Source: Candidatus Gastranaerophilales bacterium (GTDB lineage: Bacteria > Cyanobacteriota > Vampirovibrionia > Gastranaerophilales > Gastranaerophilaceae). From it: a stretch of 64,000 nt of DNA. This document shows, piece after piece, positions 45,527-54,260 of the stretch. Positions within the stretch are counted from its first letter, which is position 1; every line of letters starts with the position of its first letter. The position numbers were made by a program, and so were the translations under genes. The stretch lies in contig CALUQN010000006.1 in NCBI GenBank assembly GCA_944322945.1, forward strand, positions 17,418 through 81,417. Direction: 5' to 3'. A model generated the notes under the pieces. It saw only the letters and a program-made list of their open reading frames with translations, had not been told where the DNA came from and ran no database searches.

Positions 45527-47287
45527 CTAGTTAGTCTTTTTCTCAATAGTTTTAACTTCTTCTTTATCAGGTTTCAGGTTCATAATTCTTGCGATTTGAG
45601 AAGCTACCTCGTGGAATACAGGTCCTGCTACAGTATTGCCCCAGATAGCACCGACTTTTGCACTGTCAACCATTACATAAATCAGTACCTGAGGGTCTGA
45701 CGCCGGCAGATAGCCGATAGTTGAGGTGTAATTGTAGTGGGTGTAGCCTGCTCCGTTTTCTTTCGGTTTGTTTGATGTGCCGGTTTTGGCGGCTACATTG
45801 TATTTATCCATTTTTATAGAAGATTTTCCGTTATTGACGGACGCCGCAAGAAGTTTTGTTATGGTATGGGCTGTCTGCGGTGATACAACCTGAACTCTTT
45901 GTACTTTTACAGCTTCTTCTTCGGGTGAATATTTGATAACATGCGGGGTTACACGGACACCGTCATTTGCAAGCGCAGATACTGCTGAAATCATCTGCAT
46001 TGCAGTGACTGATGTTCCATAGCCGTAAGCCATTGTTGCCTGGATACCCTGATCCCATCTCGGCCAGTTTGGAAGAAGCCCGACTGATTCTCCCGGCAAA
46101 TCTATACCTGTACGCTGTCCAAAACCGAATTTTCTCAAATAATCGTAAAATTCCTTGGGGGACATTGTTTTTGCAATATTAATAGAGCCTATATTGCTTG
46201 AGTGTTCAAACAAATATTCAAGTGAAATCATCCCCGGATATGGATGTGTGCTGTAGTCATAGTTTTTAATTTCCCATTTGCCGATAGTCATTTTACCGGT
46301 ATCAAGCACTTCCGTGTTTTCGGTAATTTTTCCGGCATCCATTGCACTTGCGACCGTGATTGTCTTAAACGTAGACCCCGGTGGGAATACATCAGTCAGA
46401 GTCCAATTTTTAATCTGCAAAGGGGTTGCATTCCGGTAATTGTTCGGGTCATAGGTAGGATAAACAGCATACGCAAGAATTTCGCCGTTTTTAGGGTTCA
46501 TAACAATTACGGTTCCGCGAAGCGCCTCTTTTTCCGTAATCATTTTTTCCAATTCTTTTTCGCAGATATGCTGGATTGCAGCATCAATGGTGAGAGTTAT
46601 ATCCTGACCTTTTGGATTCATAGTTGTTGCAACTGCATCTGTTGAAAAATCATAGATAATTTTTCCGTCGCGGGTGCGCTGATATTTAACAGGATTTTCT
46701 ACGTGCTCAAGTTTTTCTTTTGCCGTATATTCAACCCCGTTTGCAATATCCGCATCAAAATTATAAAATCCCAAAACATGCGCAGCAAGTGTACCTTGGG
46801 GATATTCACGGGTGTTTTTCTTACCCATACTGATTTCTCTCAGGTGCAGTTTTGATATTTCTTTGGCTGTATTTTTGTCAATATCTTTTTTAATCGTTAT
46901 GACAGGCCCGGGCTGTTTGAGTTTCTGCGCAAGTACATCTTTTGGTATTTTCAAAATCGGCGCAAGAGTTTTAGCAAGTTCTTCCGGCGATGAATCATAA
47001 ATCTCAGGGTGTGCATAAACGTCAGAATAAACTTTATCCGTTGCAAGTTTTAGTCCTGTTCTGTCATAAATATCACCGCGCATTACAAACGAACGGTTCA
47101 CACGTTGTTTTTTTGCTCTTACGCGATATTTGCCGACATCTATCACCTGTATAAAAAATAAATACAAAGCGAGTGATACTGCAAAAAATATAAAAAATAT
47201 TTGCAGACAAAAAATTAACTGCTCAAACCGCTTTGTACGTTTTTCGGCTCGTCTTGCTATTTCGTTATCCGCATCTCTTCTTCTCAA
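45527..47287 (-). CDS. ftsI: Class B penicillin-binding protein (FtsI/PBP2 type)
   Basis: 586 residues from TTG 47287 with a GAGG site. Basic cytoplasmic start, one membrane helix (about 26-48), a pedestal domain (about 60-230), and a transpeptidase domain: GSTFKTITV with the S-x-x-K Ser (about 306), SSNIGSI (S-x-N, about 362) and KTGTSNK (about 497). No PASTA domain. As it precedes murE, the division PBP FtsI is more likely than the elongation PBP2. Confidence 0.93.
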   Translation of the reverse strand: MRRRDADNEIARRAEKRTKRFEQLIFCLQIFFIFFAVSLALYLFFIQVIDVGKYRVRAKKQRVNRSFVMRGDIYDRTGLKLATDKVYSDVYAHPEIYDSSPEELAKTLAPILKIPKDVLAQKLKQPGPVITIKKDIDKNTAKEISKLHLREISMGKKNTREYPQGTLAAHVLGFYNFDADIANGVEYTAKEKLEHVENPVKYQRTRDGKIIYDFSTDAVATTMNPKGQDITLTIDAAIQHICEKELEKMITEKEALRGTVIVMNPKNGEILAYAVYPTYDPNNYRNATPLQIKNWTLTDVFPPGSTFKTITVASAMDAGKITENTEVLDTGKMTIGKWEIKNYDYSTHPYPGMISLEYLFEHSSNIGSINIAKTMSPKEFYDYLRKFGFGQRTGIDLPGESVGLLPNWPRWDQGIQATMAYGYGTSVTAMQMISAVSALANDGVRVTPHVIKYSPEEEAVKVQRVQVVSPQTAHTITKLLAASVNNGKSSIKMDKYNVAAKTGTSNKPKENGAGYTHYNYTSTIGYLPASDPQVLIYVMVDSAKVGAIWGNTVAGPVFHEVASQIARIMNLKPDKEEVKTIEKKTN

Positions 47288-47387
47288 AATTTTATTCCTC
47301 TTCCCTTTTTAATTTTAACATAACTACGGATAAAATTATCTTCTATTAATAAATATTAATATATTATTCTTTTCAAAAAATGCGGAC

Positions 47388-47393
47388 TATAAT
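47388..47393 (+). promoter_or_regulatory. TATAAT box six bases before the amidase start
   Basis: TATAAT at 47388-47393, ATG at 47400. No ribosome site; no good -35 at standard spacing. Predicts a leaderless mRNA. Confidence 0.55.
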
Positions 47394-47399
47394 TTAGTT

Positions 47400-48791
47400 A
47401 TGAAGTTAAAATTAATTTTTACATTTTTAATATTTACGCTAATTGTGCCGCAGGTTTTTGCGCTGGATGTTGTTTACCCTCGCAAAAATCAGGTTACGAT
47501 AAATTCAGCGTCAACCTTTTTTATCGGCTCATCTAAAGTCGGTGTGCCGCTTATCGTAAATGGTGAATACGTGAGAGTCCACCCCTCCGGCGGGTTTGCG
47601 TATGTTGTAAATTTACGAGACGGCAAAAATACTTTTGTCCTGCAATCCGGGGATGAAATTAAAACATTCATTATTGAAAAACCGGCAAGACGGCTATCAT
47701 CAGGCAAATACACTCCGCCGCCGCTTGTGGAATACACTTCAAAGAAAAATTATTACATATCATCAGATGGGGCGCCTCTGCGCGGCTCACCCGTGGATTC
47801 CGGCATAAACAGATTGTCGCATTTTGAAAAAGATGTGCCGCTGTTGATTGACGGTGAAAAAAGTAATTTTTACCGCGTTGTACTGAATAACAATGAAAAA
47901 GCCTGGATTGCAAAAACTAATGTAAAAGCTTTTGAAGGATATCTTAACCCGCCGGCTGTTGTTTCAGGCAGAACATTTACGGAAGATGATAAGTATTACA
48001 CATTTACTTTTAGTTTAGACAAAAAAACGCCTTATGTTATGACAGAAGGGCAGCTTTTTACTCTGAAATTTTATAATGTAAAAGATTATCCTGATAATAC
48101 TTACGTGTTTACATTCCCTATACACGGCAAACTCTACGGGTATCAGGGCGCTTATGACGGTAACAAATTTATCCTGAAAATACGAAAATTTCCGGAAATA
48201 AATCCGGATAAACCTTTGAAAGGTAGAGTCATCACAATTGATGCCGGACACGGCGGACATGAAATCGGCTCAATAGGTTGCTGCGGACACAAAGAAAAAG
48301 ATATTACTCTTGCTATTGCACAAAAACTGGAAAAAGAGCTGCAATCAAGAGGGGCAACTGTTTTTATGACCAGACGTATTGACAATGATGTCAGTCTGAA
48401 AGCCCGTGTAGATTACGCAAACAGCAAAGATTCAGAGATGCTGATTAGTATTCACGCTAACGCTCTGCCTGACGGCGCAGACCCGAACAAGCACAGCGGA
48501 ACCAGTATTTTTTATTACTACAATCAGTCAAAACCGCTTGCTGACAAAATTATCGCAGAAATGACAACACAAGCAGGCACTAATAATGACAAAGTCCGTC
48601 AGGGCAGTTTGGCATTAGTCAGAAATACCAATGCTTTGAGTATTCTGATAGAAGTTGCCTACATGATTAATCCGGAAGACAATGCAAAACTTATTGACAC
48701 AGCCTTCCAGCAGCAGTGTGCAAAATCTATTGCTGACGGTATAGAAAAATATTTTACTACGGATACTGTGCTGCCGGGAAATATTAATTAA
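47400..48791 (+). CDS. Exported N-acetylmuramoyl-L-alanine amidase (Amidase_3)
   Basis: 463 residues. Signal peptide (1-21, FLIFTLIVPQVFA), an Ig-like domain (about 25-95), an SH3-like part (about 115-185), an AMIN-like beta region, and a zinc amidase domain: ITIDAGHGGHEIGSIG (about 278-293) with His and, in KEKDITLAIA, Glu; ISIHANAL (about 351-358) and LIEVAYMINP (about 420-429) with the catalytic Glu. It cuts the stem peptide from glycan, for cell separation. Convergent overlap of 4 bp with proC. Confidence 0.95.
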   Translation: MKLKLIFTFLIFTLIVPQVFALDVVYPRKNQVTINSASTFFIGSSKVGVPLIVNGEYVRVHPSGGFAYVVNLRDGKNTFVLQSGDEIKTFIIEKPARRLSSGKYTPPPLVEYTSKKNYYISSDGAPLRGSPVDSGINRLSHFEKDVPLLIDGEKSNFYRVVLNNNEKAWIAKTNVKAFEGYLNPPAVVSGRTFTEDDKYYTFTFSLDKKTPYVMTEGQLFTLKFYNVKDYPDNTYVFTFPIHGKLYGYQGAYDGNKFILKIRKFPEINPDKPLKGRVITIDAGHGGHEIGSIGCCGHKEKDITLAIAQKLEKELQSRGATVFMTRRIDNDVSLKARVDYANSKDSEMLISIHANALPDGADPNKHSGTSIFYYYNQSKPLADKIIAEMTTQAGTNNDKVRQGSLALVRNTNALSILIEVAYMINPEDNAKLIDTAFQQQCAKSIADGIEKYFTTDTVLPGNIN

Positions 48792-49603
48792 CCTAATTCG
48801 CTTGCTTTTTTAGCAGTCTGTTGAATTACGTCATAAAAAAGTTTGTCTGAATTTTCTTCATTCATAACAGATATTCCGACAAAGGTGCAGCCGCCTTTTG
48901 TTGCTACATTATCTATCAAAGTTTGAACGGGAATTTCACCTCTGTTCATAACCATTTTTGCAGAACCCGCAGCTGTTTGTGTTGCCAGCAGTAAAGATTT
49001 TTCATAATCCAACCCCAATTTTTCACCTGCCCGCGCCATATCTTCTATAACTTTATAGAAAAATGCCGGTCCTGAGCCTGAAATCGCTGTGACTATGTCG
49101 ATTTGAGATTCGTCAACCTCAATACACTTACCGATAGATGACAAAAGTTCCATAACAAGTTCAGCATCTTCTTCAAACGCGTACTCACCGCGGCAAACAC
49201 CGCTCATTCCCTCAAGTACAAGTGCAGGGGTATTAGGCATTACTCTTATAACACGATTTCGACCGATAACGGCTTCAATTTTTTTAGTGCTGACTCCTGC
49301 GGCAATTGACACAACCAATTTTTCCGGCGTTAATTCTGTTTTTATTTCCTCCAAAACACCGGAAACATAATTAGGTTTTGTTGCGATAAAAATAACGTCA
49401 GAATTTAACGCCAAAAGTCTGTTATCTGTAATCACATCAATCCCGAGCCGTGTGGAAGCAAGTTCAGCAATTTCACAATTTACTTCCGACCCTTTTATAT
49501 TAGCAGCAGGTAAAAATCCTGAATTAATAACGCCTTTAATAATAGCGCCCGCCATTTTTCCGCAGCCGATAAAACCGATTTTTAGTGATTTACTTTTGTT
49601 CAT
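48788..49603 (-). CDS. proC: Pyrroline-5-carboxylate reductase
   Basis: 271 residues, standard. Last step of proline synthesis. Rossmann motif IGFIGCGKMAGAIIKG (about 9-24), FIATKPNYV (about 71-79), VIRVMPNTPALVLEGMSG (about 118-135) and SGSGPAFFYKVIE (about 170-182). No other pro gene nearby. Confidence 0.96.
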   Translation of the reverse strand: MNKSKSLKIGFIGCGKMAGAIIKGVINSGFLPAANIKGSEVNCEIAELASTRLGIDVITDNRLLALNSDVIFIATKPNYVSGVLEEIKTELTPEKLVVSIAAGVSTKKIEAVIGRNRVIRVMPNTPALVLEGMSGVCRGEYAFEEDAELVMELLSSIGKCIEVDESQIDIVTAISGSGPAFFYKVIEDMARAGEKLGLDYEKSLLLATQTAAGSAKMVMNRGEIPVQTLIDNVATKGGCTFVGISVMNEENSDKLFYDVIQQTAKKASELG

Positions 49604-49652
49604 ATTCCGTAACCTGCCTCTCTTATTGTGTTGACTAATATTTTTTTTTATT

Positions 49653-49682
49653 TTAACATAAAAAGCATACGATAAATATAAT
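49653..49682 (+). promoter_or_regulatory. Promoter of rpmH-rnpA
   Basis: TTAACA (49653-49658), 18 bp, TATAAT (49677-49682); a short leader with an AAAAGGGAA ribosome site precedes the ATG at 49699. Confidence 0.7.
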
Positions 49683-49698
49683 TAAAAGGGAATTAAAT

Positions 49699-49851
49699 AT
49701 GAGACGTACACTAGAAGGAACAAAGATTAAAAGACAACACGTAAGCGGCTTTAGAGCAAGAATGGCAACCCCGGGCGGAAGAGAAGTTTTGAACAGACGC
49801 CGTGCTAAAGGACGCCATAAACTTGCTATCACTGCTAAAAAACGTGCTTAG
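49699..49851 (+). CDS. rpmH: 50S ribosomal protein L34
   Basis: 50 residues: [20 protein letters not shown], with [20 protein letters not shown], then LAITAKKRA. The middle block is the diagnostic L34 segment; the basic composition is as expected. It is the first gene of the usual rpmH-rnpA pair; rnpA starts 49 bp later. Confidence 0.97.
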   Translation: MRRTLEGTKIKRQHVSGFRARMATPGGREVLNRRRAKGRHKLAITAKKRA

Positions 49852-49900
49852 TACTGATGCGGAAGGGTAATCCGACGCTGTAAAATTTTAGGTAAATCGG

Positions 49901-50257
49901 ATGTTACCAAAACAATATCGATTAAAAAAGAAGTCCGCATTCACGGCAACATATAAAATTAAAAACTCCACCCGAAAGGGCGGAGTAACTTTGTTTGCAG
50001 GTTTACCCAAAAAATCAGATACCCCGACGAAAGCAGGATTTGTCGTGAGCAAAAAAACTCACAAACGCGCGGTTAAAAGAAATCGTCTTAAACGTCTTAT
50101 GAGAGAAAGTTATAGAATTTTATTAAAAGAAAATGACCTGGGGTGTTCACAAAAATTTATGTCATTGGTATTTGTCGGTTCTGAACAAGCCTTGGACAAA
50201 GATTTTAAAACAATGTATAATATAATAAAATCTTTGTTGAGAGGAATAAAATGTTAG
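49901..50257 (+). CDS. rnpA: Ribonuclease P protein component
   Basis: 118 residues. Protein subunit that helps RNase P RNA cut tRNA 5' leaders. MLPKQYRLKKKSAFTATYKI, GFVVSKKTHKRAVKRNRLKR and LMRES: the RNR motif region K-x-A-V-x-R-N-x-x-K-R is complete. Starts shortly after rpmH and overlaps the next gene by 7 bp. Confidence 0.95.
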   Translation: MLPKQYRLKKKSAFTATYKIKNSTRKGGVTLFAGLPKKSDTPTKAGFVVSKKTHKRAVKRNRLKRLMRESYRILLKENDLGCSQKFMSLVFVGSEQALDKDFKTMYNIIKSLLRGIKC

Positions 50258-50775
50258 AGGGCTGGTTTGTAAACAACGTATTGATGCACAAGGAAATACG
50301 CCCATATCCGCAACAGCCGCAGGAAACCTCCGGCGTTGTGCAAGGGTCTGATGCGGTTTACAGGTATTCACTGAAAGAGTCAGAATATCCGACATTAATA
50401 ATAATAGACGCGATATCAGACGGCAGAGGCGATATAATCCCGCCCGGGCATTATGAACTGGCACTATCAGACAGCATGGATTTTTTAATAATAATGCAGT
50501 CAAAACAGCCAATAGCGATTATACCTGTATTCAAAATAGAAGAGGATAAAACAACGCTGGACGAACAGCGTACACAAAAATATAAACGGCGCCAGAAAAA
50601 ATTAGCAAAAGAGCGAGCTAAAACCAATAAAAAACGTGCAAAAGTCGGAATGCCGCCAGATGTTGATACTCCGAATATGGAGGCAGCAATCGAATATAAC
50701 CCCAAGGGAGATTATTACCTGATAAAATATGAAAAAGGAACAATCCGGGCCTGGGGCGCGATAAAGCGGATATAA
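50251..50775 (+). CDS. Unknown protein coupled to rnpA
   Basis: 174 residues. N-terminal beta-rich part (1-100), then a very basic helical stretch (about 112-138, KYKRRQKKLAKERAKTNKKR) and a short C-terminal beta part (YYLIKYEKGTIRAWGAIKRI). The basic helix suggests RNA or ribosome binding. It overlaps rnpA by 7 bp and stands where yidD usually is. I do not recognise a family. Confidence 0.7.
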   Translation: MLEGWFVNNVLMHKEIRPYPQQPQETSGVVQGSDAVYRYSLKESEYPTLIIIDAISDGRGDIIPPGHYELALSDSMDFLIIMQSKQPIAIIPVFKIEEDKTTLDEQRTQKYKRRQKKLAKERAKTNKKRAKVGMPPDVDTPNMEAAIEYNPKGDYYLIKYEKGTIRAWGAIKRI

Positions 50776-50784
50776 AAATATTAT

Positions 50785-50977
50785 GGACTTATATAACAAA
50801 TTCCGTCAAAATTTTTCACAACCGCGTCATACTGAGCTCTCTGCTGAACAAAACCTGACTAAATGTCTGGTTTTATGAGAGGGCGAAGTATCTAAATAAA
50901 AAAAGAGATTCTTCGTGCTAAAGCTTTCAGAAAGAGGAACTTTTAATAGTATTAGTGGAATTTGATATATAATTTCC
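50785..50977. repeat. Dispersed hairpin element, TTATATA family, long form (193 bp)
   Basis: Left end GGACTTATATAACAAATTCC (50785-50804) and right end 50955-50977 (starts GTGGAATTTGATATATAA) are inverted. Inside: TCATACTGAGCTCTCTGC, and a hairpin at 50850-50874 (AAAACC-TGAC-loop-GTCT-GGTTTT) that is the same as the hairpin inside the 105-bp tandem array at 63730-64000. Confidence 0.7.
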
Positions 50978-50989
50978 AAATATAAGTAC

Positions 50990-51018
50990 TTGATTTTTGA
51001 TTTTCAGTGAATAATAAT
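50990..51018 (+). promoter_or_regulatory. Promoter of the initiator tRNA gene
   Basis: TTGATT (50990-50995), 17 bp, AATAAT (51013-51018), 40 bp before the tRNA. Confidence 0.6.
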
Positions 51019-51058
51019 AAACATGTAAGGAGAAAATATTCTTCTAAAAAACATATAA

Positions 51059-51135
<77 letters not shown>

Positions 51136-51139
51136 TTTC

Positions 51140-51176
51140 ACTGGAAGTTTCAAACTTAGAAGCTTCCAGTTTTTTA
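51140..51176 (+). terminator. Terminator of tRNA-fMet
   Basis: Perfect 8-bp stem ACTGGAAG / CTTCCAGT with a 15-nt loop and a T-run, four bases after the tRNA. Confidence 0.88.
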
Positions 51177-51210
51177 GTCTTTTTTGGGGGCAAAAAACGT
51201 CCAAAACGGT

Positions 51211-51600
51211 TTAATAAACTTCACATTTACCGCTATCTACAATTAATTTATCAAGTTCCGATACTATATCTACGTGTCCGGGAGTTTGTTTTGGTTTTTG
51301 TAATTCATCTGCTTTCTTAGTCATTTTTTTTAAGAATGAATTTGTTGATTGAAAAATACCCTGCATATATTCTTTGTGACCGATTTCAGTGAACAATCTG
51401 TCAGTAAAATACCGAACAAAAAAAATGTCGATGTTCCTGCTGGCTCTATCGCCGGTTTCTTCCTGTTCACATAACTCTTTGAATTTTTTAAACTTAGCCG
51501 GTGTATTAATCTTGTTTAAAACAACTTTTTTTGCGTTATCACTAAACCTAAAACGCTCAAATGACGGCTGACGATAATTTGTTTGATAATTAACTAACAT
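51211..51600 (-). CDS. Unknown small basic protein with N-terminal PSFERF motif
   Basis: 129 residues, mostly helical and charged. MLVNYQTNYRQPSFERFRFS resembles the N-terminal S-F-T motif proteins of this window. No membrane segment or known domain. A strong GGAGG-type site precedes the ATG at 51600, which supports it as a gene. Function unknown. Confidence 0.65.
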   Translation of the reverse strand: MLVNYQTNYRQPSFERFRFSDNAKKVVLNKINTPAKFKKFKELCEQEETGDRASRNIDIFFVRYFTDRLFTEIGHKEYMQGIFQSTNSFLKKMTKKADELQKPKQTPGHVDIVSELDKLIVDSGKCEVY

Positions 51601-51744
51601 TGTACCTCCTATCTTTAATATGTGTAGAATAAAGTATGAAATAATTTTTTTTGCTACTTCATAAAATAGATTGTCTCTTTAAGTATATAATAATTAACAT
51701 TTCTGTAATCCGGTCTTTATAATATAAAATACACTCTTCTGAAA

Positions 51745-52293
51745 ATGGTAGAAGAATTTAACTATAATATTGTAGATCAAGACGCAATGAATGAGTTACT
51801 TAATGATGAGGTATATTGGCTTCCAAATGAGTGGAATTATCCCCCTTTGCAAAAACACATGAAAGATGTTAATTATTTAGACAATATGTCAGACTATATA
51901 AGGAAGAAATATCTCGCAGTAAAAAATCCAAAACTTTTACATTTTGCAGACCGTGAAAAACCCTGGTTTTACCCTGATGAGGATTATGCAGAGGTATGGT
52001 GGCAATATGCCAGAAAATCACCGTTCTATGAAATTATTATGGCAAGAATGATAGATAATAAATTAGCAGTAAGCAATAAACAATTAAGCTCAACTTTGAA
52101 GAACAATTTGCTAAAATATTTTCAGAATACTATGTATAATATGGGGCATTATCCTAAAAATGTCTTTAACTATTATAAGTATAGAGTATTAAGAAATTTT
52201 GTATTTGGGAAAACATTAAAACGGTATATTTATAAAAAGCATTTATACAAAGCTAAAATTAAAACGGTTGATCACTTTATAAACGGAAAGTAG
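51745..52293 (+). pseudogene. 5'-truncated family 8 glycosyltransferase remnant
   Basis: 182 residues that match only the C-terminal half of GT8 (LgtC-like) enzymes: IVDQDAMNELLNDEVYWLPN (usual D-Q-D-x-L-N ... L-P), LLHFADREKPWF (the I-H-F-x-G/D-x-x-K-P-W motif), and YAEVWWQYARKSPFYE. The N-terminal half with the sugar-nucleotide site and D-x-D is absent, and no remnant is seen in the 144 bp upstream. A TATAAT at about 51717 could still drive it, so a trimmed functional product is not excluded. Confidence 0.7.
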
Positions 52294-52299
52294 AAACGA

Positions 52300-52330
52300 G
52301 GCTTATTTTACATATCTTGTAAAATAAGCC
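52300..52330. repeat. Perfect 13-bp hairpin after the GT8 remnant
   Basis: GGCTTATTTTACA / TGTAAAATAAGCC with loop TATCT. There is no T-run on either side, so it is not a classical terminator. Confidence 0.6.
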
Positions 52331-52447
52331 AACCGTGCAGACAGTTTGTGTATACCTGAAGTTTACCGCTAAAACCGTTAAAACAGACATGATGCTTGGG
52401 CATCCAGACATCATGTCAGCACTGCTTAAAATGAAATATAATGCTTT

Positions 52448-52720
52448 TTATTCTTCATTTTCTACAATCTGTATTGACGAAATATTCAGCATGTTTACAT
52501 GTACAAGACGAGCTCTGTCAGGTCTGAAAGCCAAATTTTTTCTGTCTTTTATTTCACTGTTCTTTAGTGAAATAAAGTTCAATCCGCTATTTATTATGTA
52601 AAATAAAATATTGTCCGGATCATTGCTGTCAAACTTCATATTATCCGGGATTATCAAATCCCCCTCAATGAACTGTTCTATTGTTGCTATCAATAATCTT
52701 ATTGTAGGTAACGGTTCCAT
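52448..52720 (-). CDS. Unknown 90-residue protein
   Basis: Starts at ATG 52720 because GAGGAA precedes it by nine bases; a TTG at 52741 has no ribosome site. The protein is acidic with FIEGDLIIPDNMKFDSNDPD and a repeating beta/loop pattern; no signal peptide. It looks like a small surface-exposed beta protein with no family I recognise. It ends near the GT8 remnant and is upstream of nothing related. Confidence 0.55.
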   Translation of the reverse strand: MEPLPTIRLLIATIEQFIEGDLIIPDNMKFDSNDPDNILFYIINSGLNFISLKNSEIKDRKNLAFRPDRARLVHVNMLNISSIQIVENEE

Positions 52721-52767
52721 ATTAAATTCCTCATTATTCAACTATTTTCAACTTCTATAATTTACGG

Positions 52768-53745
52768 TTACTTATTCACGCCGTTAAACATCTCTTTTAT
52801 ACCATCTACAGAGCTTAATATACCGGTTGCTTCATAAGGCATATAAACAACCTTATTGTTTTCTCCACTTGTAATAGACTGCATTGTCTCAAGGTATTTC
52901 ATTGCTACAAGATATTGATCAGGTTTACCTTTATCAGCAAGCGCTTCTACAATTCTTTGAATAGCAAGCTTTTCAGCATCAGCTTCAACGATACGTGCCT
53001 GTGCAATACCTTCCGCTCTCAAAATTGCAGCCTGTTTTTCACCTTCTGCTTTGTTAATTTCAGCTTCTTTTTGTCCTTCAGCTTTTAATATTGCTGACTT
53101 TTTAAGTCCTTCCGCTTCCAGAATTGCGGCACGTCTGTCACGCTCTGCCTTCATTTGTTTTTCCATTGCAGACTGAATATCTGTCGGAGGGATAATATCT
53201 TGAAGTTCAACACGGTTAACCTTCACACCCCATTTATTTGTAGCCTCGTCAAGAATTGCACGCAGCTCGTTGTTGATTTTATCTCTGGAAACAAGTGTTT
53301 CATCTAAATCAAGCTGACCGACAAGGTTTCTCAATGTTGTCTGTGTAAGTTTTTCAATAGCATCCGGCAAATTTTGAATTTTGTAAACAGCACTCACCGA
53401 ATCTATAATCTGGAAATACAACAGAGCGTTTATACTGATTGAGACATTGTCTTTTGTAATTACATTTTGCCGTGGAAAGTCATATACAGATTCACGCATA
53501 TCTATTTTTGTACGCTCTTTAATATATGAATAAACATTTCCGTCCAGACCTCTCTGGTTAACTTTCCAATAAATAGTCCGCGGGTTTTCAATTAACGGGA
53601 TTATATAATTTAATCCGGCGTGCAGAGTTTTTTTGTATTCACCAAGTCTTTCAACAACGACTTCTTCCGCCTGCTGAACGACAATAACTCCTTTTGCAGC
53701 AAATATGATAACTGCAACTAATAAAATAACTAACACTATACCCAT
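52768..53745 (-). CDS. SPFH/band-7 (stomatin-like, QmcA type) membrane protein
   Basis: 325 residues. N-terminal helix (1-20), SPFH domain (about 25-190: VERLGEYKKTLHAGLNYIIP, then DVPRQNVITKDNVSISINAL-type segment near 92-111), then a long Ala/Glu-rich coiled coil with A-E-G-x-K repeats (AILEAEGLKKSAILKAEGQK). It forms membrane scaffolds. Paired with nfeD (upstream, 4 bp away), as in many bacteria. Confidence 0.94.
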   Translation of the reverse strand: MGIVLVILLVAVIIFAAKGVIVVQQAEEVVVERLGEYKKTLHAGLNYIIPLIENPRTIYWKVNQRGLDGNVYSYIKERTKIDMRESVYDFPRQNVITKDNVSISINALLYFQIIDSVSAVYKIQNLPDAIEKLTQTTLRNLVGQLDLDETLVSRDKINNELRAILDEATNKWGVKVNRVELQDIIPPTDIQSAMEKQMKAERDRRAAILEAEGLKKSAILKAEGQKEAEINKAEGEKQAAILRAEGIAQARIVEADAEKLAIQRIVEALADKGKPDQYLVAMKYLETMQSITSGENNKVVYMPYEATGILSSVDGIKEMFNGVNK

Positions 53746-53749
53746 AATT

Positions 53750-54178
53750 TTATACCCTTTCTACATACATAATTAAACTGTCTAACTTTACAATCCGGAC
53801 ATCCGCACCGGCTTCAATTAATTCGCCGTGCAAAGTTCTGGCGTTCCACCTCTCGTCATAGATGGAAACAGAGCCGGCGTCCGGGCCGACATCTGCAGTA
53901 ACTTTTGCAATTTTGCCAACATAAGCATTATCAGGTTTTGCAGCTGCCGCCTCACCGGTTCTTTTCATAAGAAACGGCCTGAAAAACAAAAGCAGCAACA
54001 AAGACAACCCTGCAAATATTAATGTCAAATAAACTTTATTAGCTAACCACACGGCAACAACAGCCGTAATCAATGCAGCTATACCAAAATTAAGGCAAAA
54101 GTATGACGGAGTAAGCATCTCAAGAATTAAAAATGCAAGTCCGACAACTGAAAAAATCTGCCATAAAACCATAAACAA
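53750..54178 (-). CDS. nfeD: NfeD-family membrane protein
   Basis: 142 residues: short NfeD form with two to three membrane helices (about 5-25, 30-65) and a C-terminal OB fold (about 80-140, VGKIAKVTADVGPDAGSVSI). The NfeD/SPFH pair is thought to build membrane microdomains or cap the SPFH ring. First gene of the pair. Confidence 0.9.
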   Translation of the reverse strand: MFMVLWQIFSVVGLAFLILEMLTPSYFCLNFGIAALITAVVAVWLANKVYLTLIFAGLSLLLLLFFRPFLMKRTGEAAAAKPDNAYVGKIAKVTADVGPDAGSVSIYDERWNARTLHGELIEAGADVRIVKLDSLIMYVERV

Positions 54179-54260
54179 CCTCGTTTTATAATTAACGCTA
54201 AAATTTTAGCATATTACACAGCCAAGGTCAAGAAAGCCATGTTTATAGTAAAATACGGTT

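Noticed and set aside
49617..49700. Chromosome origin near rpmH or gyrB
   Set aside because: rpmH-rnpA and gyrB often lie near oriC, but I see no cluster of DnaA boxes (TTATCCACA) and no dnaA gene.
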